The notes: generated by a model not told the origin, from the sequence alone. DNA of 64,000 nt from Ogataea parapolymorpha DL-1 (GCF_000187245.1 NC_027865.1:868001-932000); one strand, 5' to 3'. Shown: positions 45,759 to 56,018, numbered from the stretch's first letter. Numbers and translations are program-made.

Positions 45759-47105
45759 GATGATAACGATCCGGGGGGTGGGACGTGTAGTAGATATATA
45801 TAGCTAATTTAAATACAGTGAACGGACAGCCCTTGCTTTTAGTATTATGCCCTATGTGGTTAGAATGCCTATCTCTGCTGCCGGCATGCGAGAGGGAGTT
45901 CTGTACATATCTTCATCTGCAGTTGTGTGCATTGTTGGAATTCCTTCGCAAATAATACTGGCAAGAGAATGCTGCGCCTGCTGTGGCTTGGCCTGTCAGG
46001 TAATTGGTAAGGTTTAGTTCCTGCAACACTCATGGTCCAGAAGATGGTGTTGCTCATCTGCCTGAAACAGACCCTGCAATCGACTGGTTGCTGCACTGCA
46101 TCGACGACCCGCTGTGGCGCTTCCACGCGTTAGCTCATTGGGTCCGGTTTTTCCTTGCACACATGCAGATCGTCTTGCGGTGGGAGGTGTAAATGCAAAT
46201 TATCCCCACCGAATTCAGCTATTGTGGGAAACACGTCTCTTGCGCACAGCAAGATCTCAATTCTGGGGAGGTTGCAAGAGAGAATTCTATGTTTGCCAAC
46301 GAAAGCCATTAGGGCCTAGGTTATGTCTCTCGCTTGCACAAAACGCCATGTTAGCTAGGACGACCAAACTCAAATTGGGTTCTGCCAACACGAACAACCT
46401 GCAGCTCTATTATCTTGACGGGAGCTCGTTAGTCGTTTCTTTTTTTGCACTTGCCGCATGTGCATGATCAAATAGGGAAATCCATGGAACACGACGTCCG
46501 GTGAAGGTATGCGGTGGAAGCCTCCTTTCATCCCTAAGCGCGCCCGCTGGTGATGACCAGCGACTGCCTCTTCCAAGTTCGGAAACTATTGTTGCTCTCA
46601 TGCGTCACCCTAGGGATTTTCGATTACTTCCATGGCATGCGACGATCATCATGCGCATTTTCTGTACCTTGCTCGGTTGGTTCTCGGCCTTTGAGCATTG
46701 TTATCATGTCTGTTATCTCTTGTCTGTTAGACCGATATGCTCCTCCTGTCATTGCCACGGCGCTGCGCCAATGTTGAGAAACTCGTGCAACACCCACGTT
46801 AGGCTCTTTTGCCGCAATTTACGGGCCACAGTTCTATTCATCGCTCCTCTGCCATCTTTGCAGCTGTCTTGCCAGCGCCAATCATTTCTGCCGGATGCGT
46901 GCCTATTGTGCCTCCGATTGATGGAGAAAGTTCATTCGCTGTAATCATGTGTATTTGCACTGCGTAAATCCCTAGTTTCCACGCGTCGGCTATGACCGAT
47001 ATTATTTCCTTCACTCACAACCCTGCACGCGGCTGACCCATAAATTAAACTCCGCCTCGAAAAACCCTACACCGTGGAGATCCCTCTTATCTCTTGTTCC
47101 ATACC
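45759..47105. other. 1.35-kb gene-free divergent region
   Basis: This is the longest stretch without a recognisable gene. It separates a putative regulator and the CBS/PB1 gene. A TATA-like TAGATATATATAGC lies near 45791-45804 for the regulator. The rest is not AT-rich like other gaps, and the part after about 46560 is pyrimidine-rich on the plus strand. The longest frames (for example 46501-46944) lack an ATG start or protein-like composition. No snRNA, SRP, RNase P or telomerase template sequence was recognised. It may be a large promoter, a long 5' leader or a non-coding transcript. Confidence 0.5.
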
Positions 47106-48926
47106 ATGTCGAAAAAGGGTGCTCCCACGCTGCGTGCGGGCAATTCCGCCATGTCACGCATCGCCGACGTTCCCATACAGTGCCTTGCCACATGCTCAGT
47201 CCTTGAAGCGGCGTGTTTGATGAACGACGGGCGCAATCACTGCATTATAATAAACGATCCCGCCACGGGTAAGCTCTGCGGTCTGGTCACCGCCAAAGAC
47301 CTTGCTTTTCGCGTGGTGGCCAGCCAGATGCCCTTTACGACCCCCGTGCAGCAGATTATGACCCCGAGGCCGTACATTATGTCGGCGCGGGCAAGCACAA
47401 ACGAGGCCCTGCGGTTGATGGTTACGAAGAAGATACGCCACCTACCGCTTGTGGACGACAGCGGCAGTGTTGTGGGGGTGTTGAACATTACGAAATGCTT
47501 CTACCATGCGATGATCAGGCTCGAAAAGATGGCCGACGAGGCGAAAAAGCTCGAGTCTACGTTTAATGACCTGAAAGAGGCGTCACTCGAGCTGGAAACA
47601 AGCAAGTATTTGCTGGTACAGCGCGGCGAGGGCGAGTCAGAGACGCAGGATCCGTCGGAGGCTTTCGCAAGCAACGAAAACCTGATGGATCTGGGCATTT
47701 TGCGCCGTAAACAGAAAATTGTGAAGGATTTAAAGAGACTGATTGATGTAATGACGCAGCCCAATCTCAAGAGCGTTCTCGAGGACTCGGATCTGGAAAT
47801 GTCGCCCCCTCTGCTTATTGGCACAAAAACAAGCGTTTTGGACGCCGTCAACCTGCTCAAGGAGAAAAATGTGACGGCGCTGCTGGTTTGCGAGTCCCCG
47901 TCCGCTCCTGCCCACTGCAGCCACATCATTGGAATTCTCACAAGTAAGGATGTCGCGTTCCGGGTGCTAGCAAGCCACATCGACCCCAAGTCCACGAGCA
48001 TAGCACGGGTAATGACCCTCAGACCCAACTTTGCCGACGAAACTTTGGAAATTCACACCGCGTTGCGACTAATGTTCGAAGGAAAGTTTCTGAATCTGCC
48101 AATCAAGGATTCCAATGGTTACGTTACCGGCCTGGTGAGTGTTTTGCAGCTGACTTACGCCCTGCTCAAAACCCTTGACGGGTCCACTGAAACGACTGAA
48201 GATCTCCTAGAGGCAGACAATACATCTATAAATTCTCTCGATAATGGGCCCGCGTGGAACCGGTTTTGGGGATCACTGGACCAACCGCTGAGCACGATGG
48301 AAAGCACGGAGAAGTCCTCGAGAAGAAGCTCCTACCACTTGCCACGCAAGATGGTGCGCACCAACTCCAGTAACGATACGCCAATTCCCAGTGTTCCGTA
48401 CATTGGGCCCATCAAACGCAATTTATCCGAGCAGTCCTCGTTTGAGCGAACGTTGCCGCGTCCACCGGCCTTCAGCAACGCTTCCTCTGCAACTGTATTT
48501 GAGCCAAGCGCACTAATTGATGCTCCAGAAACTTTGAAGTCAAAACCACGGGAGGCCAAATACAAACTGAAAATCAAGGAGGACTTGGGTCTGGGCCTTA
48601 ATAATAAAATATACAAGATTAAGATTGATCTGGACTCAATCGGCAGTGCTGCGGACCTTTTTCACACCCTGACACACAAGATCTACCATAAGGTGAGTCT
48701 CAGTCGCTCAGAATATAAATTCGACCTTGGCTACATCGACGAGGATGGAGACTTGATATCTGTCGAAAAAGAGGAGGACTTTGAGAATGTGATTGAGTCC
48801 AAGCGCATCTACTTTGTCCTGGAAATCCGCAGGAAGTATCCAAACCCCTCTCCCGATGCCATGACGTTGGCGCTGGCCGCTGGATGCGTGGTGATTGGGC
48901 TATACCTGGTGAGAAGATATAGCTGA
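47106..48926 (+). CDS. CBS- and PB1-domain protein, Mug70-like
   Basis: The 606-residue protein starts at the ATG at 47106 (MSKKGAPTLRAG). It holds two CBS pairs (about 15-135 and 230-350), with repeats of the NHCIIINDPATGKLCGLVTAKDL and KIRHLPLVDDSGSVVGVLN type. A Ser-rich linker, a PB1 domain (about 480-565; KIYKIKIDLDSIGSAADL, GYIDEDGDLISVEKEED) and a C-terminal membrane anchor (LALAAGCVVIGLYLV) follow. The architecture matches S. pombe Mug70. CBS pairs usually sense adenine nucleotides and PB1 domains mediate pairing. The tail suggests anchoring in the ER or mitochondrial outer membrane. The cellular role is not known to me. Confidence 0.85.
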   Translation: MSKKGAPTLRAGNSAMSRIADVPIQCLATCSVLEAACLMNDGRNHCIIINDPATGKLCGLVTAKDLAFRVVASQMPFTTPVQQIMTPRPYIMSARASTNEALRLMVTKKIRHLPLVDDSGSVVGVLNITKCFYHAMIRLEKMADEAKKLESTFNDLKEASLELETSKYLLVQRGEGESETQDPSEAFASNENLMDLGILRRKQKIVKDLKRLIDVMTQPNLKSVLEDSDLEMSPPLLIGTKTSVLDAVNLLKEKNVTALLVCESPSAPAHCSHIIGILTSKDVAFRVLASHIDPKSTSIARVMTLRPNFADETLEIHTALRLMFEGKFLNLPIKDSNGYVTGLVSVLQLTYALLKTLDGSTETTEDLLEADNTSINSLDNGPAWNRFWGSLDQPLSTMESTEKSSRRSSYHLPRKMVRTNSSNDTPIPSVPYIGPIKRNLSEQSSFERTLPRPPAFSNASSATVFEPSALIDAPETLKSKPREAKYKLKIKEDLGLGLNNKIYKIKIDLDSIGSAADLFHTLTHKIYHKVSLSRSEYKFDLGYIDEDGDLISVEKEEDFENVIESKRIYFVLEIRRKYPNPSPDAMTLALAAGCVVIGLYLVRRYS

Positions 48927-49020
48927 GCTAATGTTTGGTTGACGCACTACCGGGGAACTAATGTTTCGAATATATTTTTTATAAAGCAAAAAAAAAATTT
49001 GCCCTTATAAACATTAAAGC

Positions 49021-50349
49021 ATGTCGACAGCCGCACAATTACAACTGCCTGAAGAGACGTTTCAGCAGCTGAAACAGCAGCTGAGTGCCAAGCTTGCTGA
49101 GATGAACGTGACAGAAGACTCTGAGTACGTTGCAGAGTTCATTTTAGTGCTGATATCAAACGACAAGAGTCCCATGAGCATCATGGAAGAGTTGAGTGCC
49201 TTATTTGGCGATATCATCACATTGGAGTTCATTCAGAGCGTTTTTGGTGAGATCCAGCGATTAAGAAATGGCGGAGTCGCCCCTGAAGAACAGCCACAGC
49301 AACCTATACAAGAAACAACCGAGAGACAACAAGTGCGCTTTGACGAGGCTCCTCAGTCAGAAAGCATGGAGGGCGTCAGCCGGACAAGTGCTCCAACAGG
49401 ACCCCGTTCATTTGTGGAAAGAAAGAATGGAAACGGAATCTCAAAGTCCGCCAATACAAACGGAAAGAAGAACTTTGCGTTGAAAAATCAGAAGAATTTC
49501 ATGCAGGCAATGAACATGGCGATGATGAACAACGGACAGATGGCCAACTTTGCCACGCGCAAGGCGAATGGCAGATGTAAGGATTTCCCTCATTGCCCGA
49601 ACAAAAACTGCCTATTCATGCATCCTACAAAGCCATGTTTTGCTTATCCAAACTGCCCAAATCCTCCAGGCACATGCAGCTATTTACATCCTGGTGAGGA
49701 TGATGAACTGATGGCTGAGCTGGAGAAGACGAGACAAGAGAGATTGGCGAAGTTGCAGAACGGCAACCAGAACAGGTTTATGAACCAGGTCTCTCAGCAG
49801 ATTGGCATGCAACTGCAAAATACGGGAATCACGCTGTGCAAATTTGGTGCTGTGTGCCAAAAGGAGCTGTGTCCGTTTGGACACCCTACACCAGCCAATA
49901 AGGATGCCAAGGTGATTGTCTTGCAATGGTGTACGGACAATAAGAACTGCGCAGACCCGGAGTGCCAGAAGGCCCACTCTTCGCCAAACTACAAGCCTTC
50001 CGAGGCGCAAAGTGCCCCTGCTGCTGGTCCAGAAAAGACGTTGGAACAATGCAAATTCGGAGCCTACTGCAAGAACTTCCGTTGTCCAAAGCGTCATGCT
50101 ACGAGTCCTGTTATCTGTCGTGACGGCGCCAACTGCACGCGGATCGACTGCTACTTCACCCATCCTATCGACGAGGACTGCAAGTTTGGAGTGAACTGCA
50201 AGAACGCAAAGTGTCCGTACAAACATCCCGAGGGACGCGAGCTGAACTCGGCCAAGAAGAATAATGTCTGGGTGAACGAGCACGTGCATCCGAGCGAGCG
50301 TCCATTTGCTGTTCCTGAAGACCAGGTGATGGAGCATGCGCAGACCTAA
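49021..50349 (+). CDS. NAB2: NAB2, nuclear poly(A)-binding zinc-finger protein
   Basis: Nab2 binds poly(A), limits tail length and couples mRNA to export through Mlp1. The 442-residue protein has an N-terminal PWI-like helical domain (about 1-85). A Gln/Arg-containing linker follows, then seven CCCH zinc fingers: CKDFPHCPNKNCLFMH, CFAYPNCPNPPGTCSYLH, CKFGAVCQKELCPFGH, CTDNKNCADPECQKAH, CKFGAYCKNFRCPKRH, CRDGANCTRIDCYFTH and CKFGVNCKNAKCPYKH. Seven fingers is the number in S. cerevisiae Nab2. The ATG at 49021 aligns with the family start. Confidence 0.95.
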   Translation: MSTAAQLQLPEETFQQLKQQLSAKLAEMNVTEDSEYVAEFILVLISNDKSPMSIMEELSALFGDIITLEFIQSVFGEIQRLRNGGVAPEEQPQQPIQETTERQQVRFDEAPQSESMEGVSRTSAPTGPRSFVERKNGNGISKSANTNGKKNFALKNQKNFMQAMNMAMMNNGQMANFATRKANGRCKDFPHCPNKNCLFMHPTKPCFAYPNCPNPPGTCSYLHPGEDDELMAELEKTRQERLAKLQNGNQNRFMNQVSQQIGMQLQNTGITLCKFGAVCQKELCPFGHPTPANKDAKVIVLQWCTDNKNCADPECQKAHSSPNYKPSEAQSAPAAGPEKTLEQCKFGAYCKNFRCPKRHATSPVICRDGANCTRIDCYFTHPIDEDCKFGVNCKNAKCPYKHPEGRELNSAKKNNVWVNEHVHPSERPFAVPEDQVMEHAQT

Positions 50350-50629
50350 CGAGTGTATATTAGCGTAAGAATATTTTTCGATGGAGTCCATCATCTGTCA
50401 TCACGTACGATAAGATTATAATGTTTTGGCTGGCAGAGAGACAGAGTTGCATGGCCGTTGAACCTTTTCGATTCAATTAATTATATAAGAAATAATTTAT
50501 TTTATTTATCTTAATTTATTTTGTTTTCAAGAAATCAGTTAATTAATGGCAGACAACGAGTCGCAGAGCTGGTTGTTTGCAAAGCGGCCGCCATCTACAT
50601 CTCCATCTAAACAGATATATTACCCATAC

Positions 50630-51370
50630 TTAGTATCTCTTCTTGGTAGCCAGAGCCTCGTCGGCGTAGACGTCCAATGGAGAGTCGGTAAGAGCGAACT
50701 CCTTCCACAAGCTTGGAGTCAAGAAACCGTAGGTAGAACCAATGGCAGCGAAACAAGCCTTCAAAGTGTTCTCAGTAGTTCTGGTAGAACCAGAGGAGGT
50801 GGTGTAGATGTCCTCAATACCGGCAAATTGCAACATGGTCTTGACGGCTGGAGAAGCAACGATACCGGAACCTCTTGGGGCAGGGATCAATCTGACGTTG
50901 ACGGAACCACACTTACCAGAACACTTGTTGGCAATAGAGTGAGGAGCACCAAGGTTGGAGCCCCAGTAACCTCTTCTGACTGGAATCAGAGCCAGCTTGG
51001 CAATGATGATGGCACCTCTGATGGCAGTGGCCAACTCCTTGGCGACCTTGATACCAAGACCAACGTGGCCGTTGGAGTCACCAACGACAACGACGACCTT
51101 CATTCTGGTTCTTTGACCAGCTCTGGTCTGCTTTTGAACAGACAGAACCTTCATGACCTTGTCCTGGAGACCTGGAACAAGCTCATCAATGATTTGGTAC
51201 TCCTTAACTGGCAGGGAGTGGAGGTAGATCTCCTCCACAGAGGTGATTTTCTTGGCCTTCACGAGTCTTCCGAGCTTGGTGACTGGGACCCAGCTCTTCT
51301 CATCGTCTTGACCTCTTCTGCCTCTTCTTGGGCCTCTTCTTGGACCGCCTTGTCTTGGTGCACCGGACAT
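50630..51370 (-). CDS. RPS2: Ribosomal protein uS5 (RPS2)
   Basis: The 246-residue product is the small-subunit protein uS5, located at the mRNA entry and decoding region. A Gly/Arg-rich N-terminus ([15 protein letters not shown]), the target of arginine methylation in relatives, precedes the S5 domain ([37 protein letters not shown]). The C-terminal domain contains [19 protein letters not shown]. Codon use is strongly biased, as expected. There is no intron. It is divergent from SER33 across 270 bp. Confidence 0.97.
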   Translation of the reverse strand: MSGAPRQGGPRRGPRRGRRGQDDEKSWVPVTKLGRLVKAKKITSVEEIYLHSLPVKEYQIIDELVPGLQDKVMKVLSVQKQTRAGQRTRMKVVVVVGDSNGHVGLGIKVAKELATAIRGAIIIAKLALIPVRRGYWGSNLGAPHSIANKCSGKCGSVNVRLIPAPRGSGIVASPAVKTMLQFAGIEDIYTTSSGSTRTTENTLKACFAAIGSTYGFLTPSLWKEFALTDSPLDVYADEALATKKRY

Positions 51371-51501
51371 GTTTATAAGTGTGTTATTGACGTCGGAATG
51401 TTACGTGGAAAGCCGGGGGTAGTGGTTTTCAATCGACGTTGATGATAAAAAATAGGATGAAAAGCTGAAAAAAATTGCACCGGAGTGGACCCTCAGGTCG
51501 A

Positions 51502-51566
51502 GTCATGTGACGTTTCCCCAGGGTTCGCGTGCCCTGCGAAAAATTATTTATTTCTTATCACATGAC
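51502..51566. promoter_or_regulatory. Inverted pair of TCACATGAC motifs between RPS2 and SER33
   Basis: GTCATGTGA (51502-51510) and its exact reverse complement TCACATGAC (51558-51566) lie 47 bp apart in the shared RPS2/SER33 promoter. The half-site RTCACATGA is one base away from the Cbf1 core RTCACGTG. Cbf1-like factors control ribosomal-protein genes in several non-Saccharomyces yeasts. The factor is inferred; the repeat is seen directly. Confidence 0.45.
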
Positions 51567-51640
51567 TACTCCTAATCGACCGGACGATCGACCGTGACTA
51601 ATTACAGGAAACCCTGGATAATTAATCTTGAATAATTACC

Positions 51641-53050
51641 ATGACGTCTCCTGTTCCGATTTCGATGCTGAGCAACTCGCTCAAGCAGACCAGCCTCGCC
51701 ACCTCTCCCAACGCGGTCTCCACCTCCCCAACGACCTCTTATCTAGACCAATACCGCCCGAGAACCAAGTCCATCACCAAGAGCACCAAGACTCTGAAGC
51801 CATTTTCCACAGGTGACATCAAAATCTTGCTGCTCGAAAACGTGAACCAGACAGCCATCGATATCTTTGGCGCTCAAGGCTACCAGGTCGAATTCCACAA
51901 GACCTCGCTCGGTGAGGAAGAGCTTATCGAAAAGATCAAGGACGTGCATGCCATTGGTATTCGTTCCAAGACCAAACTGACGGCCAATGTGCTGAAACAC
52001 GCCAAGAACCTGCTGGTCATCGGATGTTTCTGTATCGGAACTAACCAGGTGGACCTTGAATACGCTGCTGAGGCCGGTATCGCCGTGTTCAATTCGCCAT
52101 TCTCCAACTCCCGTTCCGTGGCAGAGCTCGTGATCTGTGAGATCATTGCTCTTTCGAGACAGCTCGGCGACCGCTCGATGGAGCTGCACAACGGCGTCTG
52201 GAACAAGGTCAGCGCCAAATGCTGGGAAATCCGTGGAAAAACGCTGGGAATTGTTGGCTATGGCCACATCGGCTCCCAGCTGTCTGTTCTGGCTGAGGCT
52301 TTCGGTATGAACGTCATCTACTACGACGTCTTGATGATCATGGCGCTCGGCACGGCCAAACAGGTCTCTTCTCTAAACGAGCTGCTTGCCAACTCCGACT
52401 TTGTCACCTTGCACGTTCCAGAAACTCCAGACACCAAGAACATGATCTCGAGCCCCCAGCTGGCCACCATGAAGGATGGTGCGTACTTGTTGAACAACGC
52501 CAGAGGCACGGTCGTGGACATCCCTGCTCTGATTGACGCCCTGAAGGTCGGAAAGCTGGCCGGTGCCGCCTTGGACGTGTATCCGCAAGAGCCCGCCAAA
52601 AACGGTCCTCTGTTCAACAACGAGCTTAACGAGTGGACTTCGGAGTTGCAGTCTTTGAAAAACGTCATTCTCACCCCGCACATCGGCGGCTCGACAGAAG
52701 AGGCCCAAAGCGCCATTGGTGTCGAGGTGGGCACTGCATTGACCAGCTACATCAACGAGGGCTCCTCGATCGGCGCGGTCAACTTCCCAGAAGTCTCCTT
52801 GCGCGGTCTTGATCTGGACCAGGAGAACGTCGTCAGAGTGCTGTACATCCATCAGAACGTGCCAGGTGTCCTGAGAACTGTGAACGAGATCCTGTCCTCT
52901 TACAACATCGAGAAACAGTTCTCCGACTCGAGAGGCGACATTGCGTACCTGATGGCCGATATCTCGGGCGTGAATCTGCAGGAGATCAAGTCGCTGTATG
53001 AGAAACTGGAAAACACCCCATACAAAATTATCACCAGACTCCTGTACTGA
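51641..53050 (+). CDS. SER33: 3-phosphoglycerate dehydrogenase (SER3/SER33)
   Basis: The enzyme oxidises 3-phosphoglycerate to 3-phosphohydroxypyruvate, the first step of serine synthesis in the cytosol. The 469 residues equal the S. cerevisiae length. The NAD-binding fold shows GIVGYGHIGSQLSVLAEAFG. The catalytic Arg, Glu and His lie in or near NNARGTVVDIPAL, the DVYPQEPAKNG region and PHIGGSTEEAQ. An ACT-type regulatory domain (about 395-469) suggests serine feedback. The start ATG at 51641 begins a Ser/Thr-rich leader as in homologs. Confidence 0.95.
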   Translation: MTSPVPISMLSNSLKQTSLATSPNAVSTSPTTSYLDQYRPRTKSITKSTKTLKPFSTGDIKILLLENVNQTAIDIFGAQGYQVEFHKTSLGEEELIEKIKDVHAIGIRSKTKLTANVLKHAKNLLVIGCFCIGTNQVDLEYAAEAGIAVFNSPFSNSRSVAELVICEIIALSRQLGDRSMELHNGVWNKVSAKCWEIRGKTLGIVGYGHIGSQLSVLAEAFGMNVIYYDVLMIMALGTAKQVSSLNELLANSDFVTLHVPETPDTKNMISSPQLATMKDGAYLLNNARGTVVDIPALIDALKVGKLAGAALDVYPQEPAKNGPLFNNELNEWTSELQSLKNVILTPHIGGSTEEAQSAIGVEVGTALTSYINEGSSIGAVNFPEVSLRGLDLDQENVVRVLYIHQNVPGVLRTVNEILSSYNIEKQFSDSRGDIAYLMADISGVNLQEIKSLYEKLENTPYKIITRLLY

Positions 53051-53123
53051 ACGTACTGAGTGTTTATAGACGTTTGGCTAGAAAATAATTTGACTCTCAA
53101 ATTTCTTTATTTTTAATTTTTTC

Positions 53124-53132
53124 AGTGGCAAA
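53124..53132 (+). promoter_or_regulatory. PACE-like element abutting the RPN2 start codon
   Basis: AGTGGCAAA matches 8 of 9 positions of the proteasome-associated control element GGTGGCAAA bound by Rpn4, and it ends exactly at the RPN2 ATG. Such elements usually lie further upstream, so the match may be fortuitous. Confidence 0.35.
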
Positions 53133-56000
53133 ATGACGGCAATCACTTCTGCAGCCCCATACCTCTCGCTTCTGGAAGAACACGATCCAGACCTCAAGGT
53201 GTACGCTTTGAGGTCGCTGAACAACGTGGTCGACCAATTGTGGGCGGAGATTGCGAACAATATCGCCGAAATCGAACAGCTGTACGAGGACGAGCATTTC
53301 GCCAACAGACACCTTGCTGCTCTGGTGGCCTCGAAAGTGTACTACAATTTGGGCGACTACGACTCCTCCGTGAAGTACTCACTGCTCGCGGGCAAGGAAT
53401 TCAACGTGGACGAAAATACAGAGTACTCACAGACCATTGTGTCCAAGTGCATCAACCAGTACATCTCGCTGTCGCGGGCCAAGTTCTCCGACGATAAGGT
53501 GGCCATTGACCCGCAATTGACGAGCATTTTTGAGACAATGGTGCACAAGTGCGTTGTCCAGGGAGAGCACAAGCTTGCTTTGGGAATTGCCCTCGAGAGT
53601 TACCGACAGGACATTGTCACGTCCATTATCGATACATTGGCTAGGGAAAGCAGCAGCGAAGAGACCGTTTCCAGCTTGATCGGCTACATCCTCACCTGCT
53701 GCACCACTGTCTCCTACAACATCGATTTCCGTACCAGAATTCTCAACTCTCTAATCTTGACCCTCGTCTCGTTCAACAACCCAGATTACACCATCATCAC
53801 CAAAATCATCGTGCAGCTCAACGATTTTAAGCTTGTTCACAAGATCTTCAAGGACCTCATGGGATCGCACGAGAAAGCACTTATTGCGTTCCAGATTGCC
53901 TTTGATCTCGTCAGCGTCGCCTCGCAGGAACTGCTCACAAAAACTGCAGAAATCATCGACTCAGATCCAGCTCTGGATAAGTCCAACAAAAACGTGGTCA
54001 AGCTCAGAAAGATTCTCTCAGGTGTGCCAACATGTGACCTGGACATCACGTTCCTTTCAGACAACAACAATACCGACATTTCGATCCTTAACACATCGAA
54101 AAAAGTATTGGACGGAAGAAATTCCATTTTCCACTCTGCGGTGACATTCCAGAATGCCTTCATGCACGCGGGAACTACCGACGACTCTTTTTTCAGATCC
54201 AACCTAGAATGGCTTGGAAAGGCCAACAACTGGTCGAAGTTTTCGGCAACAGCAGCACTGGGTGTTATTCATAAAGGAAACTTGTCTCAGGGCAGGACTG
54301 TGTTACAACCATATTTACCAGGAAGTACGCCTTCCCCATACACCAACGGAGGATCGCTCTTTGGCTTGGGTTTTATCTATGCCGGCCACGGGGCAGAGGT
54401 GATTGAATATCTTAGAAAAATCGTGGTTGATAACAGCAACTCCGCTGACAATAAGAACACAGATATCATTTTGCATGGTGCATGTTTGGGGCTTGGTGTG
54501 GCTGCCATGGCTCTTGGGGATGAGGCTATTTACGAGGAGTTGAAAACAATCTTGTACACCGACTCTGCGATTTCCGGTGAGGCCGCCGCTTTTGGAATGG
54601 GTCTTGTGATGTTGGGATCCGGAAACGAGGCAGCTATTCACGACATGTTGGCATACGCCCAGGAAACTCAACACGAAACCATCATTAGAGGTCTTTCCAT
54701 CGGGATCGCTCTTCTTTGCTACGGAAAGGAGACAACAGCCGAACCAGTGATTGAGAAACTGATAGAGCATCAGGACTCCATTCTTCGATACGGTGGATGT
54801 TTCACATTGGCTTTGGCCTATTGTGGAACTGCAGACAACAATGCAATCAGAAGACTTTTGCACATTGCCGTTTCTGACTCGTCGGACAACGTGAGAAGAG
54901 CTGCTGTGATGGCGCTTGGGTTCATTTTGCTGCGTGATTACACTACTGTCCCCAAGATTGTCGAGCTGCTTTCTGAATCCTACAACCCTCACGTGAGATA
55001 CGGCACTGCCATGGCTTTGGGAATTTCATGCGCTGGTCGCGGTCTGCAGGCAGCCATCGATGTGCTTGAACCTTTAACCAAAGATGCTACCGATTTTGTT
55101 AGACAAGGTGCCACCATTGCGAAATCCATGATCTTAATACAACAGAATGAAAAGACTTATCCTAAAGTGAAGGAATTTAGAGAACAGCTAGTCAAGACGG
55201 TGTCCAACAAGCACGAGGATTCTCTCGCCAAATTCGGTGCTGCACTGGCCGAAGGTATTTTAGATGCTGGCGGAAGAAATGTCACTATCCAACTTGAACA
55301 TGCTCAGACTAATACACTGAACATGAAAGCAATTGTGGGATTGACTCTGTTCTCACAGTTCTGGTACTGGTTCCCACTTACCCATTTTCTTTCTTTGTCA
55401 TTCAGTCCAACTGCCATTATCGGTGTCACGGAGGACCTGAAGGTGCCGAAATTCAAGATCAACTGCCACACCAAGCCAGAGGTCTTCAGCTATCCACCTA
55501 AGTCAGAGGCCCAGGTGGAGAAACAGCCAGACAAGATTGCCACGGCTGTTCTTTCGACTACTGCCCGTGCCAAAGCCAGAGCTGCAAAGAAGGACAAGGC
55601 TAAGAAAGACGCCAAGGATGAAGATAAGATGGACGTCGATGAAAAGAAGGAAAAAGTGGAGGAGGAAAAAGAGAAGAAGGTCGAGCCTGAGGCCACTGAG
55701 AGTACCACAGAGACGCAGCCAGAATCCTTCTACGTGAAAGAGCCATACCAGTTTGAGAACATGACCAGAGTTGTGCCTGCTCAGCTGAAGTACGTCACAT
55801 TTTCGAAGAACGAGAGGTTTGTCCCGGTGAGGAAGTTCAAAGGAATGGGAGGAATCGTTGTTTTGCAGGACCTGTCTCCAAACGAGCCAATTGATAGAAT
55901 CAAGACTGTGAGAGAAAAGAGCAATACTGAGGCTCCTGTGCCCGAACCGTTCACCATCGACCCTGAAATCGACAAGGAGTTATTTGAAGAGAGCGAGTAA
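53133..56000 (+). CDS. RPN2: RPN2, 26S proteasome base subunit
   Basis: Rpn2 is the large scaffold of the proteasome base that holds Rpn13 and contacts Rpn1, Rpn10 and the ATPase ring. The 955 residues match the family. Nine or more proteasome/cyclosome repeats in the middle (about 380-720) form the toroid, with alternating Gly-Ala pairs such as GEAAAFGMGLVMLGSG and RYGTAMALGISCAGRG. The LFSQFWYWFPLTHFLSLSF segment is a strong Rpn2 hallmark. A Lys/Glu-rich insert (about 810-860) and a conserved C-terminal tail follow. Only 18 bp separate it from the UTP7 stop. Confidence 0.96.
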   Translation: MTAITSAAPYLSLLEEHDPDLKVYALRSLNNVVDQLWAEIANNIAEIEQLYEDEHFANRHLAALVASKVYYNLGDYDSSVKYSLLAGKEFNVDENTEYSQTIVSKCINQYISLSRAKFSDDKVAIDPQLTSIFETMVHKCVVQGEHKLALGIALESYRQDIVTSIIDTLARESSSEETVSSLIGYILTCCTTVSYNIDFRTRILNSLILTLVSFNNPDYTIITKIIVQLNDFKLVHKIFKDLMGSHEKALIAFQIAFDLVSVASQELLTKTAEIIDSDPALDKSNKNVVKLRKILSGVPTCDLDITFLSDNNNTDISILNTSKKVLDGRNSIFHSAVTFQNAFMHAGTTDDSFFRSNLEWLGKANNWSKFSATAALGVIHKGNLSQGRTVLQPYLPGSTPSPYTNGGSLFGLGFIYAGHGAEVIEYLRKIVVDNSNSADNKNTDIILHGACLGLGVAAMALGDEAIYEELKTILYTDSAISGEAAAFGMGLVMLGSGNEAAIHDMLAYAQETQHETIIRGLSIGIALLCYGKETTAEPVIEKLIEHQDSILRYGGCFTLALAYCGTADNNAIRRLLHIAVSDSSDNVRRAAVMALGFILLRDYTTVPKIVELLSESYNPHVRYGTAMALGISCAGRGLQAAIDVLEPLTKDATDFVRQGATIAKSMILIQQNEKTYPKVKEFREQLVKTVSNKHEDSLAKFGAALAEGILDAGGRNVTIQLEHAQTNTLNMKAIVGLTLFSQFWYWFPLTHFLSLSFSPTAIIGVTEDLKVPKFKINCHTKPEVFSYPPKSEAQVEKQPDKIATAVLSTTARAKARAAKKDKAKKDAKDEDKMDVDEKKEKVEEEKEKKVEPEATESTTETQPESFYVKEPYQFENMTRVVPAQLKYVTFSKNERFVPVRKFKGMGGIVVLQDLSPNEPIDRIKTVREKSNTEAPVPEPFTIDPEIDKELFEESE

Positions 56001-56018
56001 GCGATTAATTGAAGGTTT

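Noticed and set aside
46549..46556. GTGATGA, a possible snoRNA C box
   Set aside because: No D box (CTGA) or terminal stem lies within about 100 bases downstream.
46501..46944. 147-codon plus-strand frame in the long gene-free region
   Set aside because: It has no ATG at its start, is rich in Cys/Leu/Ser as expected from pyrimidine-rich DNA, and shows no domain or regular structure.
50546..51442. 298-codon plus-strand frame opposite RPS2
   Set aside because: It is the complement of the strongly codon-biased RPS2 gene; long antisense frames are common there and the translation has no domain.
53115..53126. TTTTTTCAG before RPN2, resembling a 3' splice site
   Set aside because: The short gap after SER33 contains no recognisable 5' splice site or TACTAAC-type branch point, and the ATG just after it gives a normal Rpn2 start.
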